Assembly: GCF_902833085.1 (NCBI RefSeq)
Contig: NZ_CADFEB010000003.1
Coordinates: 620,001-684,000 of the forward strand
Source of the DNA: Burkholderia ubonensis
Lineage (GTDB): Bacteria; Pseudomonadota; Gammaproteobacteria; Burkholderiales; Burkholderiaceae
Direction of reading: 5' to 3'
DNA: 64,000 bases
Shown here: in pieces, positions 9,549 through 17,409 of the stretch
Layout: every line of letters begins with the position of its first letter
Position numbering within the stretch: position 1 is the stretch's first letter
Made by a program: the position numbers and the translations under genes
The notes under the pieces: generated by a model
Database searches by the model: none
The model's input: only the letters and a program-made list of their open reading frames with translations
What the model was told of the DNA's origin: nothing

Positions 9549-10196
9549 TCACGCGACCGTCAGCCGGTCGACGACTTCCCGGACGCCCTTGACCGACCAT
9601 GCCGCGCCGCACGCGGCGCGCCTGTCGGCCAGCGAATCGACGGTGCCCGACAGCGTGACGACGCCGTCGGCCGCGTCGACCGAGATCGCGGCGGATTCGC
9701 GCTGCGCGCGGCGCGCGAACGCGGCGGCGATCTGCGCGCCGACGTCCGACGCCGTGTGCGCGGCGCGCACCTGGATGCGGTTCGCGACGCCGACGACGCC
9801 GGCCATCCGGCTCACGATCGTTTCCGCCGCAAGACGCTGGTACCCCCAGTCCACCTCGCCGTCGAGGGTCACGCAGCCGTGATCGACCTCGACCCGGACC
9901 GGCTGATCCTGCAGCGCTTCCTGCCACTTGAACGCGGACATGATCGCCGCCGCGAGATCCTGGTCCGCGCGGGCGGACGGCGGCGCCGCGATCGCCAGCT
10001 CGAGCACCAGCGCGCGTGCGCCGCCGACCCGCTGGGCCGCCTTCTGCGCCGCGAATTTCTGCGCCCAGCTCGCGACCGTGCCGCGCAGCGTGACGACGCG
10101 ATCACGGACGTCGACGTCGATCCGGCGCGCGTCGAGCGCCGGGTCCCAGAACAGTTCCTGTTCGACGTGCTGCTTGAGCGTTGCATCGGATTTCAT
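9549..10196 (-). CDS. BON-domain protein (three BON repeats)
   Basis: 215 aa with three tandem BON domains (about residues 4-65, 78-145, 148-214), each with the pattern V-T-L-x-G-x-V followed by a conserved aromatic or Ala/Gly. The best-known relative is OsmY, a periplasmic protein that binds lipid interfaces. No signal peptide is visible, so a cytoplasmic or membrane-surface location is likely. It sits 33 bp after another BON gene and 23 bp before the FtsH paralogue. The first BON repeat is more divergent than in the two other BON proteins of this window. Confidence 0.85.
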   Translation of the reverse strand: MKSDATLKQHVEQELFWDPALDARRIDVDVRDRVVTLRGTVASWAQKFAAQKAAQRVGGARALVLELAIAAPPSARADQDLAAAIMSAFKWQEALQDQPVRVEVDHGCVTLDGEVDWGYQRLAAETIVSRMAGVVGVANRIQVRAAHTASDVGAQIAAAFARRAQRESAAISVDAADGVVTLSGTVDSLADRRAACGAAWSVKGVREVVDRLTVA

Positions 10197-10229
10197 GGGA
10201 TTCTCCCGTCGGAGCCGATTTCGGTGACA

Positions 10230-10880
10230 TCACGCCACGTCGAGGTTGTCGACCACCACCCGGACGCCGCGCGCCGACCACGCGGCCCAGCGCGCGGCCT
10301 CGCGCTCGGCCTTCGAATCCACCTTGCCGGAAAGCGTGACCGTTCCATCGTGCACGTCGATTTCGATGTGCCTGATCTCGCGCTCCGCATGCCGCAGGAT
10401 CGCGCGCTTGATGCTGGCCCCGATATCGTCGGCGCCGACGTCGCCCAGCACCTCGATATGGTTCGTCACGCCGATCACCCCGCGCATCTGCGAGATCGTG
10501 CGCACCGCGACATGGCTCTGGTAGGCCCAGTCGACCTTGCCCGACAGCGTGATCCAGCCGCGCTCGACCTGCACCCTGACCCGGTCGTCGTGCAGGCCGA
10601 CGGTCCAGTGCAGGATCGAGCGCACCGCGTCCGCGATGTCCTCGTCCGTGCGCAAGTCCCCGACCGGCAAGCGCACGGTCATGTCGACGACGACGGCCTT
10701 CACGCCCGACACCCGGTTCGCCGCCCGCTCCACCGCGAGTTTTTCCGCATAGCTCGCCGGATGCCCGGACAGCGTCACGATGCGGTTCGCGACCTCCACG
10801 CCGATGCGTGCCGCATCGACGGCCGGATCGAATTCAAGCTCTTCCTGCACGTCCTGCTTGAGTTGCTTGTCCGCTTTCAT
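10230..10880 (-). CDS. BON-domain protein (three BON repeats)
   Basis: 216 aa from MKADKQLKQ; GGAGAGCGAGC precedes the ATG. Three BON domains (GVEVANRIVTLSGHPAS, VQVERGWITLSGKVDWAY, EIDVHDGTVTLSGKVDS). It is a close paralogue of the protein at 37904-38554, sharing long identical stretches and the same box-to-start distance. It leads the BON-BON-FtsH operon. The likely role is envelope protection under stress, inferred from OsmY; there is no signal peptide. Confidence 0.85.
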   Translation of the reverse strand: MKADKQLKQDVQEELEFDPAVDAARIGVEVANRIVTLSGHPASYAEKLAVERAANRVSGVKAVVVDMTVRLPVGDLRTDEDIADAVRSILHWTVGLHDDRVRVQVERGWITLSGKVDWAYQSHVAVRTISQMRGVIGVTNHIEVLGDVGADDIGASIKRAILRHAEREIRHIEIDVHDGTVTLSGKVDSKAEREAARWAAWSARGVRVVVDNLDVA

Positions 10881-10957
10881 TGCTCGCTCTCCATCGACAC
10901 ACGGCGCCGGATACCGCCGCACATGAAGCGACTGTGTGCGCCTGAGCGGCCGGTTCC

Positions 10958-10971
10958 CTGATGCAGGTCAA
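10958..10971 (-). promoter_or_regulatory. FNR-like box upstream of BON-BON-FtsH operon
   Basis: CTGATGCAGGTCAA; centre 84.5 bp from the BON start at 10880. The same sequence type and exact spacing recur before the paralogous BON gene at 38554. Confidence 0.65.
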
Positions 10972-11027
10972 CGGTTGCGTAAAACGCGCGGCGCGCCCCC
11001 GCATGGCGCGCCCGCCGTTTTCGTCCG

Positions 11028-11041
11028 TTGATGCAGATCAA
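11028..11041 (+). promoter_or_regulatory. FNR box (perfect) upstream of exporter operon
   Basis: TTGATGCAGATCAA matches the FNR/ANR consensus TTGAT-N4-ATCAA exactly. Its centre is 88.5 bp before 11123, and a -10-like GATCAT lies at 11063-11068. Confidence 0.8.
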
Positions 11042-11122
11042 CCGCGCCGCGCCCCCGCACGCGATCATGACCTCGATCGCGCGTCCGCCGGGCATCCGGA
11101 GGCCGCCATTCAGGAGGACTTC

Positions 11123-11314
11123 ATGGTACGCAAGCAATCCCGGATCGTGCTCGCAACGATCTTCGTATTCGTCGCGCTCGGCGCGCTGGCCGGCATCGTG
11201 CACGGCATGCTGTTCGACAACCAGCGGGTATTCGCGTTTGCGATCGTCGCGCTGGTGGCGGGCATCGCCGCGTTCGTCTCGCTGCTCAACCCGACCGCGC
11301 GGGACGAGCGATAG
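11123..11314 (+). CDS. Small two-helix membrane protein, exporter operon leader
   Basis: 63 aa with an excellent ribosome binding site (AGGAGG, 7 bases before the ATG). Two hydrophobic helices (about residues 8-29 and 35-56) are joined by a short loop (FDNQRV). I recognise no family. It is the first gene after a perfect FNR box and 28 bp before the ABC permease, so it could be an accessory subunit or assembly partner of that exporter. It is short enough to be missed by automated calling. Confidence 0.7.
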   Translation: MVRKQSRIVLATIFVFVALGALAGIVHGMLFDNQRVFAFAIVALVAGIAAFVSLLNPTARDER

Positions 11315-11342
11315 CGGGCGCACACCCGCGCCGTGCTGCATC

Positions 11343-12479
11343 ATGAACGGCATCCTGCGTCTCGCATTCAAGCTGCTCGTCAACGACAGCGCGAAATTCA
11401 CCGCGCTGATCGTCGGCATCACGTTCTCGGTGCTGCTGATGATCGAGATGACGTCGCTGTTCGCGGGCATCCTGAACAAGTCGTCCGCGTCCGTGATCAA
11501 CATCGGCGCGAAGGTGTGGGTGATGGACCCGGCCGTGAAGACGATCGCGAACAGCATCGGCATGCCCGACTACGTGCTCGACGCGGTGCGCAGCACCGAC
11601 GGCGTCAAGTACGCGGTGCCGCTCTACTCCGGCGCGGCGCTCGTGAAGCTGCGTTCCGGCACCTATCAGGCCGTGACGGTGGTCGGCCTCGACGACGCGA
11701 GCCTGCTCGGCCGCCCGACGATGCTGCAGGGGCGCATCGAGGACATCTACGCGGAAAACGGCTTCATCGCGATCGACGACACCGAGTTCCGCAAGCTCGA
11801 GAACCCGGCGATCGGCACCGATTTCGAGTTGAACGACCACCGCGGCGTGATCGTCGGCATCGCGAAGGTCGCGGCAAGCGGGCTGTTCGGCACGCCGACG
11901 CTCTATACGACCTACGCGCGCGCGATCCGCTACATCCCGTCGCCGCGCTTCACGACGTCGTACATCCTCGTCGAGCCGAAATCGGACGCGGACATCCCGC
12001 ACATCAAGGCGGTCGTGAAGGCGCTCGGCTATCGCGCGTACACGCGCAACGAGTTCATCGCGCAGATCGCGCGCTTCTACAAGTACGAGACGGGGCTCGG
12101 CACCAACATCATGCTGATGACGATCATCAGCTTCATCATCGGGCTGTCGATCTCGGGGCAGACGTTCTATGCGTTCATCCTCGAGAACCTGGACAAGTTC
12201 GGCGCACTGAAGGCGATCGGCGCGAAAAGCCGCGAGCTCGTCGTGATGATCCTGTTCCAGGCGACCTTCACCGCGCTGACCGGCTACGGGATCGGCGTCG
12301 GGCTGTGCGTGCTGATGATCAGCCTCGCGAAGCTGCAGATTCCCGACTACGCGGCACTGATCACGTACGGCAACCTGGCGCTCGCGTTCGGCATGGTGGT
12401 CGTGATCGCGACGCTGTCGAGCTATCTCGGCGTGCGGCGCGTGCTGCGCATCGAGCCGTTCGACATCTTCCGGGGCTGA
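11343..12479 (+). CDS. ABC transporter permease, DevC/MacB-like (FtsX fold)
   Basis: 378 aa. It has an N-terminal helix (about 20-40), a soluble extracytoplasmic domain (about 50-230) and three C-terminal helices (about 255-370), the FtsX/MacB/DevC topology. The segment NLDKFGALKAIGAKSRELV is the typical coupling region. It is followed 2 bp later by its ATPase, then an HlyD-type adaptor and a TolC-type channel, making a tripartite exporter across both membranes. Substrate is unknown. DevBCA of cyanobacteria, which exports glycolipid, is the closest familiar organisation. Confidence 0.85.
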   Translation: MNGILRLAFKLLVNDSAKFTALIVGITFSVLLMIEMTSLFAGILNKSSASVINIGAKVWVMDPAVKTIANSIGMPDYVLDAVRSTDGVKYAVPLYSGAALVKLRSGTYQAVTVVGLDDASLLGRPTMLQGRIEDIYAENGFIAIDDTEFRKLENPAIGTDFELNDHRGVIVGIAKVAASGLFGTPTLYTTYARAIRYIPSPRFTTSYILVEPKSDADIPHIKAVVKALGYRAYTRNEFIAQIARFYKYETGLGTNIMLMTIISFIIGLSISGQTFYAFILENLDKFGALKAIGAKSRELVVMILFQATFTALTGYGIGVGLCVLMISLAKLQIPDYAALITYGNLALAFGMVVVIATLSSYLGVRRVLRIEPFDIFRG

Positions 12480-12481
12480 CG

Positions 12482-13180
12482 ATGAGCGGGATCGCGATCG
12501 ACGCGCGCGGCGTCAGCAAGTGGTTCGGTGAAGGCGCCGCGCGCACGCAGGCGCTGTGCGACGTGTCGATGCAGGCGCGCTTCGGCGAGATGCTGCTGAT
12601 CGTCGGGCCGTCCGGCAGCGGGAAGACGACGCTGCTGAGCGTGATCTCGGGCATCCTGCGGCCGGAAGCCGGCACGGTGTCGATCGACGGCGTCGACCTG
12701 TGGGCGCAGCCGCACGACGCGATCGCCGATTTCCGGCTTAACCGGATCGGCTTCGTGTTCCAGGACTATCACCTGTTCCCGCGGCTCACGACGGCCGAGA
12801 ACGTCGCGATCCCGCTGATCCTGAAGCGCCGGCCGTGGGACGACGCGCTGAAGGAGGCGCTCGCCTATCTCGACGTGGTCGGACTCGCGAACCGCGCGCA
12901 GTTGCCGCCCGTCAAGCTGTCCGGCGGCGAGCAGCAGCGCGTCGCGATCGCGCGCGCGATCGTCAGCCAGCCCGACCTGCTGATCCTCGACGAGCCGACC
13001 GCGTCGCTGGACGGCGACACGGGCCGGGTGATCATCGACTTCGTCAAGCACCAGGTGCTGAACGACACGCGCTGCATCGTGATCGTCACGCACGACGCGC
13101 GGATCTTCGAATACGCGGACCGCATCCTGAAGATGGAAGACGGCAAGCTGAACGGCATCGAACCCGGAGGCGCGCGATGA
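12482..13180 (+). CDS. ABC transporter ATP-binding protein (DevA/LolD-type)
   Basis: 232 aa. Walker A GPSGSGKTT, Q-loop FVFQDYHLFPRL, signature LSGGEQQRVAIARA, Walker B LLILDEPTASLD and the switch histidine in VIVTHD are all intact. It belongs to the MacB/LolD/DevA subfamily that powers FtsX-fold permeases by mechanotransmission. Its stop overlaps the start of the HlyD-type gene by 4 bp. Confidence 0.92.
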   Translation: MSGIAIDARGVSKWFGEGAARTQALCDVSMQARFGEMLLIVGPSGSGKTTLLSVISGILRPEAGTVSIDGVDLWAQPHDAIADFRLNRIGFVFQDYHLFPRLTTAENVAIPLILKRRPWDDALKEALAYLDVVGLANRAQLPPVKLSGGEQQRVAIARAIVSQPDLLILDEPTASLDGDTGRVIIDFVKHQVLNDTRCIVIVTHDARIFEYADRILKMEDGKLNGIEPGGAR

Positions 13181-14262
13181 AGCACCGCCTCGTGTTCGTC
13201 ATCGCGCTCGCGGGCTTTCTTGCTAGCCTCGTCGCGGCGTGGGTCTACAGCCGCCAGGAACCGCCGCAGCCGCCCGTGTTCAAGCCGGCCGCCAACCCGT
13301 ATGCGCGCGGCGTCTATGCGAACGGGATCGTCGAGAGCGAGCAGCCGGCCGGCGCGAACGTCAACGTGTACCCGGACGTGTCGGGCGCGGTGACGCGCGT
13401 GCTGGTGCACGACGGCGACGCGGTGAAGGCCGGCGACGCGCTGCTGACGATCGACGATTCGGTGCAGCGCGCGACCGCCGCGCAGCTCGCCGCCCAGGCC
13501 GACGCCGCGGCCGCGATGCTCGACGAGCTGAAGGCGCAGCCGCGCCGCGAGGTGCTCGACGTCGCGAGCGCGCAGATGACGGCCGCGCAGGCGAGCCTCA
13601 AGCTCGCGCAGGACCAGTACGACAAGCAGCGCCGCGCGTACGACATCGACCCGAAGGCGGTCAGCCGCGACGCGCTCGACACGGCCGCGAACGGCGTGCG
13701 CGTCGCGACCGCGAATCTCGGCGTCGTGACGCGCCAGTACCAGCTGACGAAGGCCGGCGCGTGGAACTACGACGTGCGCAACCAGCAGGCGCAGGCGATC
13801 GCGCTGCGGCGCGGCGCGGACGCGGCCGCCGCGCTGCTCGCGCGCTATACGCTGCGCGCGCCGGCCGACGGCGTCGTGCTCGCGATGAACGCGGCCGTCG
13901 GCACCTACCTGAGCCCGCAGGGCCTCTACGACACCTATGCGCAGGGCAACGCGCCCGTCGCCGTGCTCGGCACGCCGGGCGACCGGCTGCAGGTGCGCTG
14001 CTACATCGACGAGATCCTGATCCACCAGTTGCCCGACCTGCACGCGCTGAAGGCGCACATGTTCGTGCGCGGCACGTCGGTCGAGGCCGATCTGCAGTTC
14101 GTGCGCGTGCAGCCCTACGTCACGCCGAAGATCGAATTGTCCGACCAGCGCACCGAGCGCGTCGACGTGCGGGTGCTGCCGGTGATTTTCCGTATCGTGC
14201 CGAACAAGGATGTGCGGCTGTTCCCGGGGCAGGTCGTCGATGTGTACGTGGCCGGCAAATGA
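13177..14262 (+). CDS. HlyD/DevB-family periplasmic adaptor
   Basis: 361 aa. A single N-terminal membrane anchor (about residues 5-24) precedes the biotinyl-lipoyl half-motif (VNVYPDVSGAVTRVLVHDGD), a coiled-coil hairpin (about 95-185, rich in Ala and Gln) and the second lipoyl half plus beta-barrel (YTLRAPADGVVLAMNAAVG). CGGAGG lies 6 bases before the ATG, and the start overlaps the ATPase stop (ATGA). It bridges the inner-membrane exporter to the outer-membrane channel. Confidence 0.88.
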   Translation: MKHRLVFVIALAGFLASLVAAWVYSRQEPPQPPVFKPAANPYARGVYANGIVESEQPAGANVNVYPDVSGAVTRVLVHDGDAVKAGDALLTIDDSVQRATAAQLAAQADAAAAMLDELKAQPRREVLDVASAQMTAAQASLKLAQDQYDKQRRAYDIDPKAVSRDALDTAANGVRVATANLGVVTRQYQLTKAGAWNYDVRNQQAQAIALRRGADAAAALLARYTLRAPADGVVLAMNAAVGTYLSPQGLYDTYAQGNAPVAVLGTPGDRLQVRCYIDEILIHQLPDLHALKAHMFVRGTSVEADLQFVRVQPYVTPKIELSDQRTERVDVRVLPVIFRIVPNKDVRLFPGQVVDVYVAGK

Positions 14263-15730
14263 CCGAACGTATCGCGGGCGCGCCGCGCGGCGCGCAACGG
14301 GTGCGCTCGCGCTCGCCGCGCTGCTGGCCGGATGCGCGGCCGGCCCCGATTTCGTGCGGCCGAGCGCGCCGGGCGTGGCGCGCTTCGTGGCGCCCGACGA
14401 TCCTGCCGCGACGTCCGGCGCGTGGACGGGCGGCGGCCGGACGCAAACGCTGTCGGCGGCCGAACCGCTGACGCGCGACTGGTGGACCCGCTTCGGCAGC
14501 CGCGAGATCGACGCGGCGGTCGACGATGCGCTGGCCGGCAGCCCGACGCTCGCGCTCGCGCAGGCGACGCTGCGGCGCAGCGAACACGCGCTGCGGGCGG
14601 GCGAAGGCATCTTCTTCCCGCAAGCCGATGCGCAAGCGGGCGCGTCGCGGCAGCGCTACTCGCCGCTGCGCACCGGCCAGGCGCTGCCGGGCACGATCTT
14701 CAACCTGTTCACGCTGTCGGCGACCGTCAGCTACACGCTCGACCTGTGGGGCGGCGAACGCCGCCAGGTCGAGGCGCTGGCGGCCGACGTCGACGCGCGG
14801 CGCCAGGCGCTGGCGGGCGCCTACCTGATGCTGACCGCGAACGTCGTCAACACGATGATCGCGCACGCCGCCTATCGCGACGAAATCGCCGCGACGCGCG
14901 AGATGATCGGCCTGCTCGACGAGCAGGTCCGCCTCACGCGCGCGCAGGTGACGGCGGGCGCGACGGCCTACGTCGCGGTGCTGACGCTGGAGTCGCAGCG
15001 CGCGTCGCTGGAGGCGACGCTGCCCGCGCTCGAGCAGAAGCGCGCGCAGGCCGACGATCTGCTCGCGCTGCTGGCGGGACGCTACCCGGCCGACTGGCGC
15101 ACGCCCGACGTGTCGCTCGACGCCATCGCACTGCCGGCGAGCCTGCCCGACACCGCGCCGTCTTCCCTGGTGCGGCGCCGGCCGGACATCCTGCAGGCGG
15201 AAGCCCAGCTGCACGTCGCCAGCGCGCAGGTCGGCGTCGCGACGGCGGCGCTGTACCCGAACGTCACGCTGTCCGCTTCAGGCGGCTTCGACAGCGTCGT
15301 CGCCAGCAAGCTGTTCGGGCCGGCCGGCCACGCGTGGAGCGTCGGCGCGGGGCTCACCGCGCCGCTGTTCCACGGCGGCGCGCTCCTGAACCAGCGGCGC
15401 GCCGCGCAGGATGCCTATGACGAAGCCGATGCCGCCTACCGGCAAGTGGTGCTGTCAGCGTTCTCGCAGGTCGCCGATACGCTGCGCGCGCTCGCGCACG
15501 ACGCGGCGGCGCTCGACGCGCAGGCGCGCGCGATGGCAGCCGCACGCGATGCGCTGACGCTCACCCAGGCCGGCTACGAGGCGGGCATCACCGGCTATAT
15601 CCAGCTGCTCGTCGCCGACACGCAGTTCCACCAGGCGCGCATCGCGTGGCTGCAGGCGCTCGCGCAGCGGCTGCAGGACACGGTCGCGTTCTATGTCGCG
15701 CTCGGCGGCGGCTGGGGCGAGGCCGCCTGA
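14240..15730 (+). CDS. Outer-membrane efflux lipoprotein (TolC/NodT family)
   Basis: About 496 aa from an ATG at 14240, overlapping the adaptor gene by 23 bp; no other in-frame start precedes the lipobox. The signal ALALAALLAGC has a LAGC lipobox, giving a lipid-anchored NodT/OprM-type channel. Two OEP repeats follow (for example DWWTRFGSREIDAAVDDALAGSP; RRRPDILQAEAQLHVASAQVG; APLFHGGALLNQRRAAQDAY). It completes the tripartite exporter. Confidence 0.88.
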   Translation: MCTWPANDRTYRGRAARRATGALALAALLAGCAAGPDFVRPSAPGVARFVAPDDPAATSGAWTGGGRTQTLSAAEPLTRDWWTRFGSREIDAAVDDALAGSPTLALAQATLRRSEHALRAGEGIFFPQADAQAGASRQRYSPLRTGQALPGTIFNLFTLSATVSYTLDLWGGERRQVEALAADVDARRQALAGAYLMLTANVVNTMIAHAAYRDEIAATREMIGLLDEQVRLTRAQVTAGATAYVAVLTLESQRASLEATLPALEQKRAQADDLLALLAGRYPADWRTPDVSLDAIALPASLPDTAPSSLVRRRPDILQAEAQLHVASAQVGVATAALYPNVTLSASGGFDSVVASKLFGPAGHAWSVGAGLTAPLFHGGALLNQRRAAQDAYDEADAAYRQVVLSAFSQVADTLRALAHDAAALDAQARAMAAARDALTLTQAGYEAGITGYIQLLVADTQFHQARIAWLQALAQRLQDTVAFYVALGGGWGEAA

Positions 15731-15740
15731 CCCTGCCCGC

Positions 15741-16187
15741 TCAGCGCGCCGCCGGCACGGCGGGCCGTTGCCACGGCGGCAGCTCCGCCCAGCCGAGCGG
15801 GCCGTACACGGTGCCGCCGGCCGCCTCGATCGCCTCGACGAATGCCTGCAGCGTCGCGCCTCCCGGCACGGTGAGCGTCGCGCCGTCGACGAAATCCTCG
15901 CTGCGCAGCCACGGCGCCGCGCCGCGATTGATCTCCTCGACGCTGTACGCGGCGCCGTGCCGTCCGGCCTCGGGCGGCAGCAGGCGCGGCGCGTCGAATG
16001 CGACCTTGAGGACCTGGGTGCGGGAATCGCTGTACGGCGGCTTCGCGACGCCCTGGTACGGCACCTCCGCCCAGCTTTCGCCGCATTGCTCGTCGAGCGG
16101 CAGGCAGGTGAACCACGCCCACGGCGCGCGCACGAAGCACAGCCGGTAGCCGCCGCGGGCCCCGTCCAGATTGGCGATCAGCGTCAT
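15741..16187 (-). CDS. Uncharacterised soluble protein, 148 aa
   Basis: I do not recognise a family. The start MTLIANLD is supported by GGGGGA shortly before the ATG. The protein is rich in Trp and Pro, with no signal or membrane segment; the C-terminal part (ATLTVPGGATLQAFVEAIEAAGGTVYGPLGW) could form a small alpha/beta fold. It lies divergent from a universal stress protein gene across a shared perfect FNR box, so it is probably induced at low oxygen. It is convergent with the exporter operon, 10 bp apart. Confidence 0.65.
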   Translation of the reverse strand: MTLIANLDGARGGYRLCFVRAPWAWFTCLPLDEQCGESWAEVPYQGVAKPPYSDSRTQVLKVAFDAPRLLPPEAGRHGAAYSVEEINRGAAPWLRSEDFVDGATLTVPGGATLQAFVEAIEAAGGTVYGPLGWAELPPWQRPAVPAAR

Positions 16188-16288
16188 GATGCGTCCCCCG
16201 TCGAAGCGATGCGGTGCGCGCCGCCCATCGATTCCAGCGCCGCGCTCGCACATGAGTCCGACTATCCGGCTGCCGCAAAACCCGGACG

Positions 16289-16302
16289 TTGATCGGCATC
16301 AA
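16289..16302. promoter_or_regulatory. FNR box (perfect) between 148-aa gene and tandem universal stress protein
   Basis: TTGATCGGCATCAA matches the FNR consensus exactly. The centre is 71.5 bp before the Usp ATG (16367), with a -10-like CAGAAT at 16324-16329, and 108.5 bp from the divergent start at 16187. Confidence 0.8.
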
Positions 16303-16366
16303 GCCGCCGCATCGTCGGCGGGACAGAATTTCCGTGAATGGTCGCAACCCATAACGAGGCTCCCTG

Positions 16367-17317
16367 ATGATTCCCGACAGCTCAAGCGGCGGCATTTCAA
16401 CACGGCCCGGCCGAATCCTCGTCGCAATCGACGGCTCGGCATCGTCCGGGCAGGCGCTGACGTACGCACGCAATATCGTCCCGCCCGGCGGGCAAGTCCG
16501 CATCGTCACCGTGGCGGACAATCCGCGCACGCTCGTACCGACCGGCGCGGCGACGGCGGCCTATCTGGATGCGGCGCGCGCGGAGCTGCTCCAGGATGCG
16601 GTCGCGGTGCTCGGCAAGGCCCGGGACGCGTTCGCGCGCGACGACGTGCATGTCGAGACCGACGTCATCGATCTGTCCAGGCGCGGCGGCGACATCGTGC
16701 AGGCGCTGCTCGACGTCGCCCGGACCTGGCAAGCCGAGCTGGTCGTCGTCGGAGCACGCCAGCATCACGGCTTGCTGCGCTGGCTCGAGGGCGCCGTGTC
16801 GGAGCCGCTGGCCAGGCAGACCGGATGCCCGATCCTGATCGTCCCCGACGGCTGCGGTTCGATCGTCGAGCACGCGCCCGGCCGCATCCTGTTCGCGACC
16901 GACGGAAGCCCGCCGGCGCTGCAGGCCATGCGGTTCGGCATCCGGTACGCGTCGGCCGATACGGCGCTGCGGGCCGTCTACGTCGTCGACCGCGCGGTGC
17001 GCCTGACGGACTTCGTTCCCATCGATGTTCTCGACAATGCGTTCGTCGAGGAAGGCGAGCGCGCGCTGGCGGCCGCGGCATCGGTCCTTGCGGAAGTGTC
17101 GGCGCATGCCGGCACGGCGCTCGTGCACACGCAGCGGACCGGCGATGACGTGGCGCAGACGATCGCGCGCGAAGCAACCGCGTGGCAAGCCGACCTGATC
17201 GTGATGGGTTCGCACGGCCGGCGCGGCATCGCCGGCTGGATGCTCGGCAGCGTCGCGTGGCGCATGGCGCGCATCGCGCGCGTGCCGCTGCTGCTCGTGA
17301 ACGCCCGGGAATCATGA
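16367..17317 (+). CDS. Universal stress protein, tandem two-domain
   Basis: 316 aa with two UspA domains (about 12-155 and 165-314). The second has the ATP-binding pattern MGSHGRRGIAGWMLGSVA (G-2x-G-9x-G-S); the first has GARQHHGLLRWLEGAVSEPL, where the glycines are partly lost. So nucleotide binding is likely only in the second half. Such proteins help survival under oxygen and nutrient limitation. It is followed by the beta-CASP gene, which has its own box. Confidence 0.88.
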   Translation: MIPDSSSGGISTRPGRILVAIDGSASSGQALTYARNIVPPGGQVRIVTVADNPRTLVPTGAATAAYLDAARAELLQDAVAVLGKARDAFARDDVHVETDVIDLSRRGGDIVQALLDVARTWQAELVVVGARQHHGLLRWLEGAVSEPLARQTGCPILIVPDGCGSIVEHAPGRILFATDGSPPALQAMRFGIRYASADTALRAVYVVDRAVRLTDFVPIDVLDNAFVEEGERALAAAASVLAEVSAHAGTALVHTQRTGDDVAQTIAREATAWQADLIVMGSHGRRGIAGWMLGSVAWRMARIARVPLLLVNARES

Positions 17318-17330
17318 CGCACCGCACTTC

Positions 17331-17344
17331 CTGATTTCCATCAA
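17331..17344 (+). promoter_or_regulatory. FNR-like box upstream of beta-CASP hydrolase
   Basis: CTGATTTCCATCAA (one mismatch). The centre is 72.5 bp before 17410. A good -10 element TGTAAT lies at 17366-17371, which fits a class II FNR promoter. Confidence 0.75.
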
Positions 17345-17409
17345 CGATCGGACGCGTGTTCGCGATGTAATCGAATCATCGAAACCCGCAACTTCCATCG
17401 AGACGAGCA

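Noticed and set aside
7525..9882. A 785-codon open frame on the plus strand
   Set aside because: It is antisense to the FtsH paralogue, whose AAA+ and HEAGH motifs are unambiguous.
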